From: Limnanthes douglasii subsp. nivea
Taxonomy: Eukaryota > Streptophyta > Magnoliopsida > Brassicales > Limnanthaceae
NCBI GenBank assembly: GCA_036936605.1
Contig: JAUPFV010000001.1
Location: forward strand, 117,498,771-117,562,770
Length of the DNA stretch: 64,000 bases
Direction of reading: 5' to 3'
Part shown: one piece after another, positions 42,714 to 53,747 of the stretch
Layout: every line of letters begins with the position of its first letter
Numbering within the stretch: the stretch's first letter is position 1
The notes under the pieces: generated by a model
What the model saw: the letters and a program-made list of their open reading frames with translations, nothing else
Databases searched by the model: none
What the model was told of the DNA's origin: nothing
Translations under genes and position numbers: made by a program

Positions 42714-43705
42714 ATGATGGTACGGATCATCAACTGGAACATCAGGGGCATTGGTAACAAAGCCTCTTTGAGAAGACTGAAATCCATCAAAATAAAAGCC
42801 TCTTATTAAAATAGAAAATATGGAAATCATTGCCAGTAAATTAGGTTTCAAGATTTCAAAGCAAACATCAATAATAAAATATGGCTTTTGTGTTGATATT
42901 CTTATTGACCATCATCAATGTATTCATGTTGAGGTCACTCGTCATTCTATGGACAAAGGCTTCCTTTTCACTATTGTCTATTCCAAATGTCAAAGAAAGA
43001 ATATGATAAAGCTTTGGAACAAGCTCAGATCCATCTCCATGACAACTAAATAATGGTTGTATTCGAGGATTTTAATGTTATATCATCTACTGATGAGCAA
43101 ATTGGTTGTTCTTCTATTTGTCTAAACAATATTGAAAATTTCAATGATGCTATAAGAGATAGATTTCTTGAGGATGTAGGTTATGTTGGCAATAAGTTCA
43201 CTTTGACAAATAAAACCAAGTGGAAAAGGTTGGATCATGTTTGTATAATAAAGCATGCTCTAATTATTTTAATGAAACTAAGGTGATATATATAGCCAGA
43301 ACATGTTCTGACCATACACATTTTTATATAACTATCTCTCAAGACGTATATACTGCTAAGAAATTATTTAAGTTTTTGAATATGTGGAAATTAAACCAGG
43401 AGTTTCTTAACACAATTGAGCTAAGATAGAATCAAAAAATGCGAGGCTTTCTTATGTATGTGTTCTGGAATAAAATAAAAAGACTTAAGAAGCCTCTTAC
43501 AATTTGGAATGTAAATAACTTCAGTAAAATCTTTGATAAAGTAACTGAAGAATCAGTTAAATCTTGTGAAATTCAATTTCAGAATACTAACAGTAGTGAA
43601 GACAGAATTAACCTTTCAAGAGTTAATGCCCTTCACCTCTAAGCTTTAGCTATTGAAGAGTCTTTTTGGAAGCATAAATGTTATTCAATTTGAAATAAAG
43701 ATGGT
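42714..43705 (+). pseudogene. LINE-2 ORF2, 5' part (APE-type endonuclease)
   Basis: It opens at the ATG at 42714 with RIINWNIRGIGNKASLRRLK. VVFEDFNVISSTDEQIGCSS follows (43056-43115; E where a G-D is usual), then FLEDVGYVGNKFTLTNKTKW, RLDHVCIIKHA and ARTCSDHTHFYI (to about 43330). A linker (NFSKIFDKVTEE, EESFWKHKCYSI) runs to the TSD. The endonuclease nicks target DNA to prime reverse transcription. Broken by several stops. Confidence 0.8.
43701..43705. other. Target-site duplication ATGGT, left copy
   Basis: It is repeated at 53748-53752 directly after the right LTR. The LINE frame reads through one copy in phase (K-D-G to D-M-N-T). Confidence 0.9.
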
Positions 43706-44074
43706 TGGTTTGGTTTATTTTGGGCTGGGGGTAGTTGTATATAGTGTTTTGGTAAGTTTGAAGTATTTTGTGTTTAGTGTGAGGAGTAGCGAGATAATTG
43801 AGCAGCCTGCTTGTATTAAATGTTGATCGCCCTCATTAATGAGAGTGGTTAGGGTATTTATACTCTTAATTAATGACTCATGGGCTTACCGGGTCAAGTT
43901 TGTGAAACTGGGTCAAGTTTAAGGACTCATGAGTCTTTTAAGTTAATTAGCAAATAGCTTAGTCAAAAGGTTTTTTACATTTGTCATGTTCAGATTTTTC
44001 AGTGGAGTGTTATGCTCCAAATTACCCCTGTCCGGATTAAGCAGTGAGCTTTTTCTGAAGTATCCGAACTCATC
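43706..44074 (-). repeat. 3' LTR of the minus-strand Tat element
   Basis: 369 bp; on minus it starts TGATGAGTTCGG and ends AAACCAAACCA. It carries a TATA-like GTATTTATA box, also present in the other copy. The purine tract (AAAAAAAGGGCTAC on minus, 44075-44088) is directly adjacent. Confidence 0.9.
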
Positions 44075-44534
44075 AGTAGCCCTTTTTTTAGGCCTCACTA
44101 ATTTTTTTTGGTAGGGCTAAAAAATCTACCAAGCCAGTATCAACTTTATCCGATCTCGTGTCGTCCGGACTAAGAAATTTATTTTCAACACTAACCTAGT
44201 TCGAAATTCGCCAAGACTGGTTTCTCTTCCCAGAATTCTAAGAGTTTTCTTCTTGGATCGTGGGACACGTGTCAATATTTGGTTCGACCTACCAGCCGTT
44301 ATTTTTCCTAGACCGACGCTCCTACTAAGTCTAGAAAGTTACTTAGGCTTTTGATTCTTCACACATTTGCGCCGTCTTTAATCATTGGGAAAACCCTCTT
44401 CAACTTCTCCTAGGTAATTGTTACTTTTTATTGTTATATAAATACCCTTTTACTATTTCATTGTCTTCCACACTCAAAACCTTTTTTTTATAGAGATACC
44501 CATTTTTACCTTCAACTCGTTCTTGAGAGGTTTT

Positions 44535-47280
44535 ATGTTCACAACCAGAAACACACTAGTTAAAGGTGGCTGGTTAAATTTGTCAGAGTTAGAAAGAGTG
44601 AAAAAGGTAGAAAGATAGCTACATATCGTTGCCGTCCTCCCAGTTTCTCCAAGTGAGAAAACCAGTCAACCAACCCGGGACGCCGATCAAGGGTCATCCT
44701 CTTCCAAAAACCCTAGGCCCAGAAAACTTTCATTCAAACCAAACCTTTCACCCATTCATTCTGGTTCTTCTGTTCAAGAGTCCCAACCTTCTGTTCCTAA
44801 GGAAAAATTCGTATCAAGTATCAGAAAACCCTTTCCATTAATTGCTATGGGTTCTGATACTGAGAAGTCTCTGAAGAAGATAACCCCTCGCCGGACGACC
44901 CGCCAAACCACAACCCAATCCACACATTCACTTCCAAAACCCTCCGGATCGGAGGTATCTAAAGCAACTCCACGGGCCAAGCCCTCCGGATCCCAACTTC
45001 GATCAGACACTAGGCCTTCAGAGGCAACAATCGCTCAACCACCCGAACAACCTTTTGTGGAAGAAACTGACCCCCCCTTCTTCTAAGGCAATTGAAAAAC
45101 CTTCCAAAATGATGGAAGAGATTTTAGAAGACAGTATCGAGGAGGCCTCCTTCGAGACCGAGGCATCAGGTCAAACGGGAGATGCTGCTTTTGATAAAAA
45201 GGGCAAAAGTAAGGTAAAAATTTGTATGACTCATCCAGATTCGCTTATGGAGTGCTTAGATGGCAAGGTAGGCCCTTGGTTCAAACACGTTAGCGTCAAA
45301 TATATTTTGGCCTTGCAAAACATCAATTATATCTACACCCATACTGTTGAGCTAGGCCAAATCCGGACGAAATGGGGAATTCTGGAGTCTGTAAAGGTAA
45401 GGATACCTATCACTCCGGAGAATCCTATGGATTGCAAGCTAAATGAGGTGGTAATTTTTACCGAAGTACTAAACTAGGGACTTTGGTTCCACTGGAACCG
45501 GAAATTGTTAGGTACTTTCACTTGGTTAAACTTTTCCCCAACCAGTTGAGCCCCAACGCCTGGTATTCTCTCCTTGCATATATCATGGCATAAAGGTTGT
45601 CGAAGATCCCACTTTCGATGGAGCAGTTTGCTGCTGTAGCAAGCTTGTGCAAGAACCATCAGATTACATTCTACCATCACAACATGGGCAATGCCTTCAA
45701 AGTTGTGGACGACGTGTTGGAGTCCGAAAAGAATTGGAGGACCCACTGTTTGTTAGTGGAACGTGGGAAACTGGTAGAAATATTAAGGCCAACACCAACC
45801 CTAGCACGCTGACTAGCAGGTGGAAAAGCACTGGTAATTTCCTTTCTTTTCCTTATCTTCCAAGTTTTTTCTTCTTAAACTATAGGTGTTTTCCTATTCT
45901 GACTAGCTTGTTACTCCTTTTCAATGCTATCGAAGGACTTCACCGGAAATTTAGAGGAAGGGCAAAAGACCTGTGCAAAACTCAATGCATGGGCTTCAGA
46001 TTATCGGGAAAATTCCTTCCACAATTGCTTCAAATCGGACATTTTAGTGAGGTCCCATCTGTGGAACCCCATAGGCCGGAGAGACCTCTCATGAGAAGAG
46101 TTAACCACCCTTCCTCCTCCTGGCGTGATTCTCAAAAGGACAGAGGCCAAGGATGGTAAGCTGTTCTTACCTTCCAGAGCTAAGGCTCCCAGCAAGATGA
46201 AGAACAAAAAGAAGAAAGCTGCGGCAGAGTTGGTTCAAGCAGCCACATAAGGGACTGGTTCGGGTAACCAAGGGGGGATTGATGCAGCCCTGCTCAAAGA
46301 AGTATAGGTTGAGACAGTAAGGGAGGCTGGAGGGTCGCAGAACCCACCAAAGCCCTATAAGAAGGACACGAAACGAAGGGCCAGTAGTGATGAGAAAGCT
46401 GGTAAGAAGAAGAAGGTCACCTTCAGAGAAGAAATAATCTTTCGTCCTTCAGAAATCTAACCTTCACTAGTCCATGTTGATCCTACCTTGCAAGAGAAAA
46501 TCCAAATAGATCTCTAGTCCGGAGAGATTGCTGGGGGGGGGGGGGGGGGAATGATGAAGTGGACATCAGTGCCCTTTAAGACATTGATTTGTATTTCAAC
46601 GATTCTGAGAATGATGATTTTGCAAGTCCCTACCTTCCCTCCAGTTCTTCCAATATGGTAACCTTCAATGGTAAATATTTCTCCGTTTCTGGAGAGCAAG
46701 ATGTCCTGAGCCACTCTCTCATCGGTCATATCCGGCCCAAACTTGATCTAGAAATGCAGGTGAAAAGTCAAACCAACCTTATAAACTTCCTTACCTCTGA
46801 CAAGAAATCTCTGTCAAACAGCCTCCTAGACGCTCAACAAAGTATAGATGAACTGAAGAAGGAGATGGAGGCACTAAAGAATGACAAATAGGATTCTGCA
46901 ACTAAGTTAGCCACACCGGAAGCAGCCAGAACTGAGCTCCAGACTAAGTATTCTGACTTAGAAAAAGACCTCGAAATGTTGAAAGAGGAAGTGAAGACCA
47001 AGGATGGTGTCATTCAAACCTTAACCAATGAGAAGACTAAACTAGAGAGCACTGTTTCAGAGATGACCAAGGAGAATGAGGATTTAAAGAGCCAACAAGA
47101 GCAAGCTATTCAGGCGGGTATTGATAAGTATACCAATGAAGTGATAGACTCTTTAAAAAAGAGAGATGATGAGATCAAGTCTATCACGGTGCTCAATTCC
47201 ATGAGACCTTTCCAAAGAGGACTCTGCGTTCCCTATGAAAGTATGTGGATTATGAAGAAATCCCATTTCATACTCTAGCA
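44535..47280 (+). pseudogene. aORF of the minus-strand Tat element, copy 3
   Basis: It starts with the ATG at 44535 (GGWLNLSELERVK), soon frameshifts, and resumes at 44847-45086 (Ser/Pro/Thr-rich linker) and 45070-45477. There the globular domain reads SVKYILALQNINYIYTH, TKWGILESVKVRIPITPENP and CKLNEVVIFTEVLN. It continues with PLSMEQFAAVASLCKNHQI and VVDDVLESEKNW (45606-45740). A GT donor lies at 45834 where copy 1 has its intron. Exon 2 (SKDFTGNLEEGQKTCAKLN, about 45927 on) leads through a 17-base G run to coiled coil (46589-46891 and 46976-47278; KSQTNLINFLTSDKKS, KTKLESTVSEMTKENE). At least five breaks. Confidence 0.8.
46533..46549 (+). repeat. Homopolymer run of 17 G
   Basis: It lies in the aORF at the point homologous to a run of seven C on plus (647-653) in copy 1. 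Its length is not a multiple of three, so it shifts the frame. Confidence 0.9.
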
Positions 47281-47454
47281 GATAGTGATAAGCGCAACTA
47301 CTCCAGCAGAATCGATTCCACTACTGATGATGAAGAGGGAACTGGTGAGAGTTCGAGCGCCAAACTCAAAATTCCTTAAAAAGGTGATGGTGGTGAAGGC
47401 ACGTCCGAAGGGAACAAGCCCTTAGGTCTTATATTGTTTTTTGTCTTTCCAAAA

Positions 47455-47595
47455 AGTCAAAGTCCTTGGATGGCCAAGGCATATTATGTATTATTATTCG
47501 GTTAGAGTCCGAATAAGTCCTTTAAACACCTAAAGTCCTTGGATGGCCAAGGCATGTTTTATTTTTCTGTTTGGTTAAAGTCCGAACAGGTTTTA
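47455..47595. repeat. Direct repeat with hairpin between the aORF and pol ends
   Basis: Two copies, about 78 bp apart, of AAAGTCCTTGGATGGCCAAG-type sequence. Each contains the inverted repeat CCTTGG-ATGG-CCAAGG, followed by a related GGTTA(G/A)AGTCCGAA(T/C)A segment. It sits where the convergent aORF and pol transcripts would end. Confidence 0.7.
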
Positions 47596-47979
47596 TTTAT
47601 CAAACTTTATTTTGTTTAATACTCTTCTTTAAACTATTCATGGCTAATGTTTAAGTAGCCCCTAACATTTCAGAAGTATTAAAGTGAGAGTGTTTAATAT
47701 CTCTAATGACATGTATTTAATATTCATCACTTAACTAAGTTTATCCGATCCACTAAAGACCCAAGATGTTGAACAAGTGATTTATACTTGAATTGACTTG
47801 TAGTAAAACCACTCCGAATGTTTCAAGAAGGAATCATATATTATAAAAGACCGGACATCTCATTAAAACCTCCCCGCGCCACCAGAGTAGGAAAGAGTAT
47901 GCCCCCTAATATTTATATTGATATCTAACAAGTAAATATTTACACAAATTTTTTATTCTAAATATAATCTGAGAAGTTC

Positions 47980-49037
47980 AATATTCCATGAGTGCTTCAA
48001 AAATCTCCCTTCTTTGTCCTGAAGTCTATATGTCCCAAGTTTGAGCTTTTGACAGACCTCATAGGGGCTTTCCTAGTTTAGAGCCAATTTACCGAACTGC
48101 TTCTCCTTTGTGCGTAGGAAAACTTTTCTTAACACCTTATCTCCTGGTTGAAAATCTTTTCTTTTGATCTTGGAAGCAAAGCTGCACCCCATCAAACCTT
48201 GGTAGTGAGTTGTTCTTAAGTAAGCTTTAACTCTTCTTTACTCTATGAAATCCAACTGATTCCTAATTGCTATCTCATTAGCTTGTTCGGAATAGTTGTG
48301 GACTCTGTGTGATGGTAGGGTAGCTTCTATGAGGGTAATTGCATCCATCCCATGTACCAAAGAAAAATGAGATTCTTGTGTAGCAGCTCGAGGAGTAGTT
48401 CGGTATGCCCACAATACTTCTTGTAAATAGCTTGGCCACTTCCCCGCAGCTCCTTCTAGATTTTTTTTAAATCCAGACAAAATAGTTCTGTTGGCAACTT
48501 CAACCTGGCCGTTTTCTTGTGGATGGAAAGGAGAAGAAAAAAAATGTTGAATACCTCTAGAAGCACAAAAATTCTCCATATCTTTGTTATCAAACTGTGA
48601 CCCATTGTCTGTAGTAATTTTTTGGGGATCCCAAATCTACAACATATATTGGATAGGATAAATTTAATGACAACCTTAGAAGTGGTTCCTGCCAAAGAAG
48701 CTACCTCTATCCATTTTGAGAAGTAATCAATAGCAACTATAATAGTTCTGCACCCCCCGGATGCCATAGGCAGAGGTCCAACTAAGTCCATTCCCCATCG
48801 GGCAAAATGTACTGGCTCAGAAATAAACTCCATAGGTACTGTTGGCACATGGATTTCATTGCCATACCTTTGACATGGATCATACTTCTTTAGCATTTCT
48901 TTAGCATCTGCCATTATGGATGGCCAATAGTACTCAACTAACAATAATCTCTGGGTTAGTGCCCTGTACCCACAATGTGCTGAGCCTTCTCCATCGTGTA
49001 GTTCAGATAAAACGACTTGAGATTCTTCAACGCCCAA
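47980..49037 (-). pseudogene. Integrase of the minus-strand Tat element
   Basis: Zinc-binding region with SELHDGEGSAHCGYRALTQR (about 49010-48950) and CQRYGNEIH. The core has MDLVGPLPMASGG (first D, about 48805), IDYFSKWIEVASL, a damaged TMGHSLITK at the second D (about 48600), and FHPQENGQVEVANRTIL (E, about 48515-48480) in another frame. WPSYLQEVLWAYRTTPRAAT, a C-terminal SH3-like region and KGLM-like segments extend to about 47980. A frameshift lies around 48480-48580. Confidence 0.85.
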
Positions 49038-49215
49038 ACAACGCAGGAGAGGTCTACTGAAAGAGTTTTTTATAGAGAACTCCCCTTATGATAAAAAAAC
49101 CCACGTGCCTTGTGTTTAATATTTCTTTCCATAGCTTTATCCGAAGGCAAAATCCCATCAGAAATATATTGAAGGGGGGAAAACCTCCAGTCTTTAGGTT
49201 GAATCACTTGTTTGC

Positions 49216-50015
49216 TCATGCTTTCCCCATCTTTTTGTTCTGACTTGGCTGTATAGACGGGCATTCCTGTATGTGAATCCATGGGTAGGACTCATAATAC
49301 GGTATAGTTGCCAAAGAAATTCCCAGTTTATTCTCCGATCTGGGAATATGCTCATAACAAACACTTTTGAAGTTGGCTGCCACTTCTTTCAGGATGGATA
49401 AGTACTTGATCAGTTGCTCCTTCTTGGCCTCAAACTGACCTTGAGCATGGTGGATGAGTAGTTGAGAGTCACTCATCAACCGAACCCTCTTAGCCCCACA
49501 TAGAAAGGCCAATTTAAGACCAGCATATAACTTGGTATATCTTATCACTATACGGAGAGGTTATGAAAATTCTAGCTCCACAACCCATTGTGCTTGAACC
49601 ACCGTCAGTTTGGACTACCCACTCTTTCTTGGTTTTATCTTCTGAAGTTTGTTTGGAGTTCCTGTCCGAATGGAATTCTACCAAGAAATCAACCACTGAT
49701 TGAGCTTTGGTAGCTGTTCGGGGGGCAAAATTAATGTCGTAACCGCCCAATTCTACTGACCACTTGGTCATCCTGCTTGATATGTCTGCCTTCTGAAGAA
49801 TATTCTTTAATGGGAAATATGTCCGAAAAATGATAGAATGAGATTGAAAATACGGCCTCATCTTTCTTGCCACAATCACTAAGGCTAATGCCATCTTTAT
49901 CAAGCTTTAAGTACCTCTTCTCAACATCTATTAAGATTTTGCTGATGTAGTATATCGGACGAGGGTAATTGTCTACTTCTCTTACCAATACTGCACTTAT
50001 AGCACATTCTGACAC
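49216..50015 (-). pseudogene. RNase H plus second (archaeal-type) RNase H of the minus-strand Tat element
   Basis: First domain: AISAVLVREVDNYPRPIYYI and KRYLKLDKDGISL (50010-49890), then FRTYFPLKNILQKADISSRM and DINFAPRTATKAQSVVDFLV. Second domain: WVVQTDGGSSTMGCGARI (about 49625-49570), YAGLKLAFLCGAKRVRLMSD, SQLLIHHAQGQFEAKKEQLI and YEHIPRSENKLGISLAT. The tandem RNase H pair is a Tat-clade hallmark. Frames overlap and are broken. Confidence 0.85.
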
Positions 50016-50150
50016 AACAAATTATACATAGAGCGTCTCTCCATGAACATGTTTGAAAAGAGTCTTTGGTGAGGATAAGTGTTTCTTTATTTCAACAAAA
50101 GCTTGATTGCAATGTGGAGACCACACAAAACCTTTAGCAGTTTTCAAAGT

Positions 50151-50880
50151 TTAGAAAAACGGAGCACATTTATCCGAAGACCTTGAAATAAAACGGTTTA
50201 GGGCAGCCGACCTTCCAGTGAGCCTCTGGACTTTTTTAATATTCCGAGGAGGATCCATTTCCAATAGGGTATTAAGCTGATCCAGATCGAGCTGTATTCC
50301 TTTCTCGCTTATCACATAACCCAGCAAATTTACAGATCGAACCCCAAAGACACACTTTTCTGCATTTAGTTTCAAATTTACAGTTTTCAAATTAGTAAAT
50401 GTTTCTCGAAGATCAACTATATGCAAATCCTCCTCCAGGATTTTAACCATCATGTCATCTATGTATACCTCCATATTTCTGCCAATCTGGCTAGCGAATA
50501 TTTTGTTCACCAACCTCTGATAAGTAGCCCCAACATTCTTTAACCCCAAAGGGTATCACTTTGTAGCAATGTTGACCTCTGTCTGTTATAAAGGTAGTAT
50601 GATCTTGATCCTTCAAATCCACTTGTATCTGGTTGTACCCAGAAAAAGCATCCATGAAGGACAACAACTTGTTTCCAGACGTTGAGTTACCAACTGATCT
50701 ATCTTGGGGACTCGATAAAAATATTTTGGGCAAGCTCCGTTAAGGTCAGTGAAACCAATACACATATGCCATTTCCCATTCTTTTTCTTGACTAACACCG
50801 AATTGGCAGTCCATAAATGATACTCAGACTTCTTTATGTGTACCATCTTGGTAAGCCGATCAACCTCTTGCACTATCACA
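50151..50880 (-). pseudogene. Reverse transcriptase of the minus-strand Tat element
   Basis: In order: VLVKKKNGKWHMCIGFTDLN (about 50810-50750; G-F where D-F is typical), CPK-FYR-PKIDQL, FMDAFSGYNQIQVDLKDQDH (about 50660-50600), IPFGVKE/GLKNVGATYQRLVNKI (about 50550-50500) and the catalytic YIDDMMVK (about 50465-50440). GYVISEKGIQ and LTGRSAALNRFISRSSDKCA follow. Frameshifts near 50550 and 50690. Confidence 0.9.
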
Positions 50881-51273
50881 TCAGTTTTTTCTTAGAAAAA
50901 GCTCTCATTTTCTGCACAACAGGTGCAACATCACTCCAGATTGACAACTTATGTTAGATAAAGCTTGCGGGCACTCCGGTTACATCACTATTGTACCAAG
51001 CGAAGACATGCTGATTGTTTAGTAAAAAGGATAACAATTTTTTTTTTCAACTCTGGCGCCATTTTGAAACCAATCTTGATATTTCTACACTCTGCGGGGG
51101 AGTTGGTTTCAATCTCTTCAACTGGTATTATAACACTAGGAGCCTCTCTAGGGTCATCAATTTTATTGTTACCCTTAGAAGGCTCTAGTAACTGGTAATC
51201 TTCATTAATCCGAACTGCTCCCAGAGTCTTAGGAGCAAGAGCAGTTGAATATCACTCCCTAACTATCTTCTAA

Positions 51274-51840
51274 CTACTTCGGACAACACCTACTTTCCCT
51301 TGAACTGCATACTTCAAACACTGATGGACTGTCGAGGCCACATGATGAATTTTGGAAAGCCAAGACCTCCCAAAAATCGCATGGTAGGATGTGCCCAATG
51401 GATGCTCCTATTACCACCGCATCCTCATGAGGCCCAACAATATTCCTCAACTCATCTTCATCAAAACCTATGAATGGAAAAGGGGTTTGGTATTGATGGG
51501 AAGACATTACCCCTTCCAACTGAGTGGCCAAACTGTGTACATGCCTTTTCCTTGATGAAGGAGTGGGCGCTGTCACAGTAGCTCCTCCAAATATGGTGAG
51601 CGACTCAAAGAAACTGATCCGTCCGGACACCATCCTGGTTTGTTTTATTATGACCCCTACTTTATTCCGAGTTGGATCAGGATCCAGGTACTCAAAATCA
51701 ACATCAAATCTTTCAAGAATCACCATTTCCCCTTCTTGAGTAGATGTTCCCGCGTTGTTTGTAGGGACCCGTCCGAGGACCATTGTCAGGCCTGTTTCAA
51801 CTTCTTCTTTTGACATAAGCTCCAAACTTGCCTCTTTCAA
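51274..51840 (-). pseudogene. Protease region of the minus-strand Tat element
   Basis: 188 codons open: VILERFDVDFEYLDPDPTRN, RISFFESLTIFGG, then GFDEDELRNIVGPHEDAVVI and GHILPCDFWEV. The segment after GPHEDAVVIGA normally leads to the D-x-G active site. Here only a degraded CDFWEVLAFQNSS is left, so the protease would be inactive. Confidence 0.7.
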
Positions 51841-51849
51841 TAAGGTTCT

Positions 51850-53305
51850 GTACTTCTTGTTTTAATGCTATGCATTCTTGAGTATTATGGCCTATATTAT
51901 TATGATATTGGAAAAAACAAGTATTTCGGCTTTCTCTAGGAGACTACAGTACCACCGGTTTCTTGAAATGGACTTCATACTTGGTCTTGTCATATATTGT
52001 GGCCATATTCTCCATTAACTCTGCAAACCACTCTGGCTGAACCCAAGGACCTCTTTTACCTCTTGACTGCTGGCTTTGAGACTGATTCTGTTTGGACTGT
52101 GTTTATTTAGTCTGGTTGGACCCTTGTTCGATCTCCTTAACCTTATATCCGGACTGGTTAACAGCCAGAAGGGCTGTTGTGGTGGACCTCACTTGACGGT
52201 GCACCCTAGTTTTCTTGGTTTCTTTCACTTTAATATGTTTTCCCACTTGATTCAACAGGCCACCCCAGGTCATGGCTTTCTTCATGGTCACCGAATCAGC
52301 CAAGTTCCCAAGATTCAACCATTGTCTTAGAGAAGCAATTGCCACCTGTTCGAAGTAATATGCTAATCCGTTTTTTGTATTCACAAATCAACTTATATAG
52401 TCCTTTAAAGACTCGGTTCTTAGGCACAATGGATTATGGTATCTCCATTGCCCTTTACCTCTTTACTCCCAACAAATTTCCTTCGGAAGGTAACCCCGAA
52501 TGTAACAAAGTTTCTAATACACCCCTGGGGTAAGATATTATACCACTTAAGAGCACTTCCTGTAAAAGTTTGAGAGAAGGATATACACAAAATTTTGTCA
52601 TCATCATCAAAATTTATCATGAAGTTCTTGAATTGCTCCAGATGGTTGTCCGGATCTTTACTTCCATCATACTTCTCCATTTTAGAACTGTCAAGCCTTT
52701 TAGGTAGGTTTCCGGACAGTATTTTGGCAGACAAAGGTGACTGTCTCCAGTTCCTATTACGACTAAAGAATGTGTCTTTATTAGGTGTTACGAAAATACC
52801 TGGCTCGGTTTGAAAAGAAAAAGGATCTATCAGCAACTGATCAACATGCCTGTGGGATGACCCTTTGCCCAGATGCCTTTTAAGTCTATCATGTCTATCC
52901 CTCTTTTTTGAATATTTTTTGATTAGCTTCATCTTTTTTCTGGATCTTCCTTCATCACTACTTGATGACAAAGATACCTTAAGCTCAACCTCATTCGAAG
53001 AGCTACTGGAGGACTCTGAATCTGAACTTTCAACAGGTTTGGACCGATGTGTCTTCTTAGAGCTGATGTGAGCCTTTTTTGAACTCAGATGAGTCTTTAT
53101 TGATGGATCATTCTCCTTAGGGTTGTCAGTATGATGAATAGCTGACGCCCCCTAACTTCTCTTTTATACAATTTTCTGCTTGTTTTATGGCCCTTAGCGC
53201 CTCTATTTCTGCTCTCAACTTGTCTCGTTGTTCAACGGTGTATTCCTTGTTTTCCCCAACCGTTTCCACCACAGGAGGTCGAGTTCCTTGCTCGTTTAGA
53301 TCCAT
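51850..53305 (-). pseudogene. gag of the minus-strand Tat element
   Basis: It begins at the ATG at 53305 (DLNEQGTRPPVVETVGEN, EQRDKLRAEIEALRAIKQAE) and soon hits stops. The capsid core is open at 52971-52420: DPDNHLEQFKNFMINFDDD, FTGSALKWYNILPQGCIRNF and FRRKFVGSKEV. It continues at 52384-52103 (RQWLNLGNLADSVTMKKAMT). A zinc knuckle with FFQYHNNIGHNTQECIALKQ is at about 51920-51860. Confidence 0.85.
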
Positions 53306-53357
53306 TCGAATTGGTTCTTTTTAATGGTTTTGAATGTAAAATTCAAGCACCTTCGCG

Positions 53358-53377
53358 CTCCCACTATGGTCGCCAAT
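53358..53377 (-). other. Primer-binding site, tRNA-Arg type
   Basis: On minus, TGGCGACCATAGTGGGAGCG starts two bases after the LTR. Its complement ends ...CACTATGGTCGCCA, close to the 3' end of a plant tRNA-Arg (TGTGGTCG plus CCA). tRNA-Arg priming is known for Ogre-like Tat elements. The exact tRNA is from memory. Confidence 0.65.
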
Positions 53378-53378
53378 T

Positions 53379-53747
53379 TGGTTTGGTTTATTTTAGACTC
53401 GGGTAGTTTGGTAAAGTGTTTTGGTAAGTTTAAAGTATTTTGTGTTTAGTGTGAGGAGTAGTGAGATAATTGAGCAGCCTGCTTGTATTAAATGTTGATC
53501 ACCTTCATTAATAAGAGTGGTTGGGGTATTTATACTCTTAATTAATGACCCATGGGCTTACTGGGTCAAGTTTGTGAAACCGGGTTAAGTTTAAGGACCC
53601 ATTAGTCTTTTAAGTTGATTAGCATATAGCTTAGTCAAAAGGTGTTTTACATTTGTCTTGTTCGGATTTTTCAGTGGAGTGTTATGGTTAGAATTATCCC
53701 TGTCCAGATTAAGCAGTGGGTTGTGTCTAATGTATCCGAACTCATCA
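53379..53747 (-). repeat. 5' LTR of the minus-strand Tat element
   Basis: 369 bp, the same length as the other LTR, with about 10% substitutions by eye. It is followed by TSD ATGGT (53748-53752). Confidence 0.9.

Larger units (their letters stand above)
43706..53747 (-). mobile_element. Complete but decayed Tat/Ogre/Retand-like retrotransposon, minus strand (10,042 bp)
   Basis: Two 369-bp LTRs (43706-44074 and 53379-53747) and the TSD ATGGT on both sides define the element exactly. On the minus strand the order is 5' LTR, PBS, gag, protease, RT, double RNase H, integrase. On the plus strand, antisense to these, is the aORF with its coiled-coil tail, then the polypurine tract and 3' LTR. LTRs differ at about 10% by eye. 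It is inserted in LINE-2 ORF2. All ORFs carry breaks. The tRNA-Arg-like PBS, second RNase H and antisense aORF all support the Tat clade. Confidence 0.93.
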
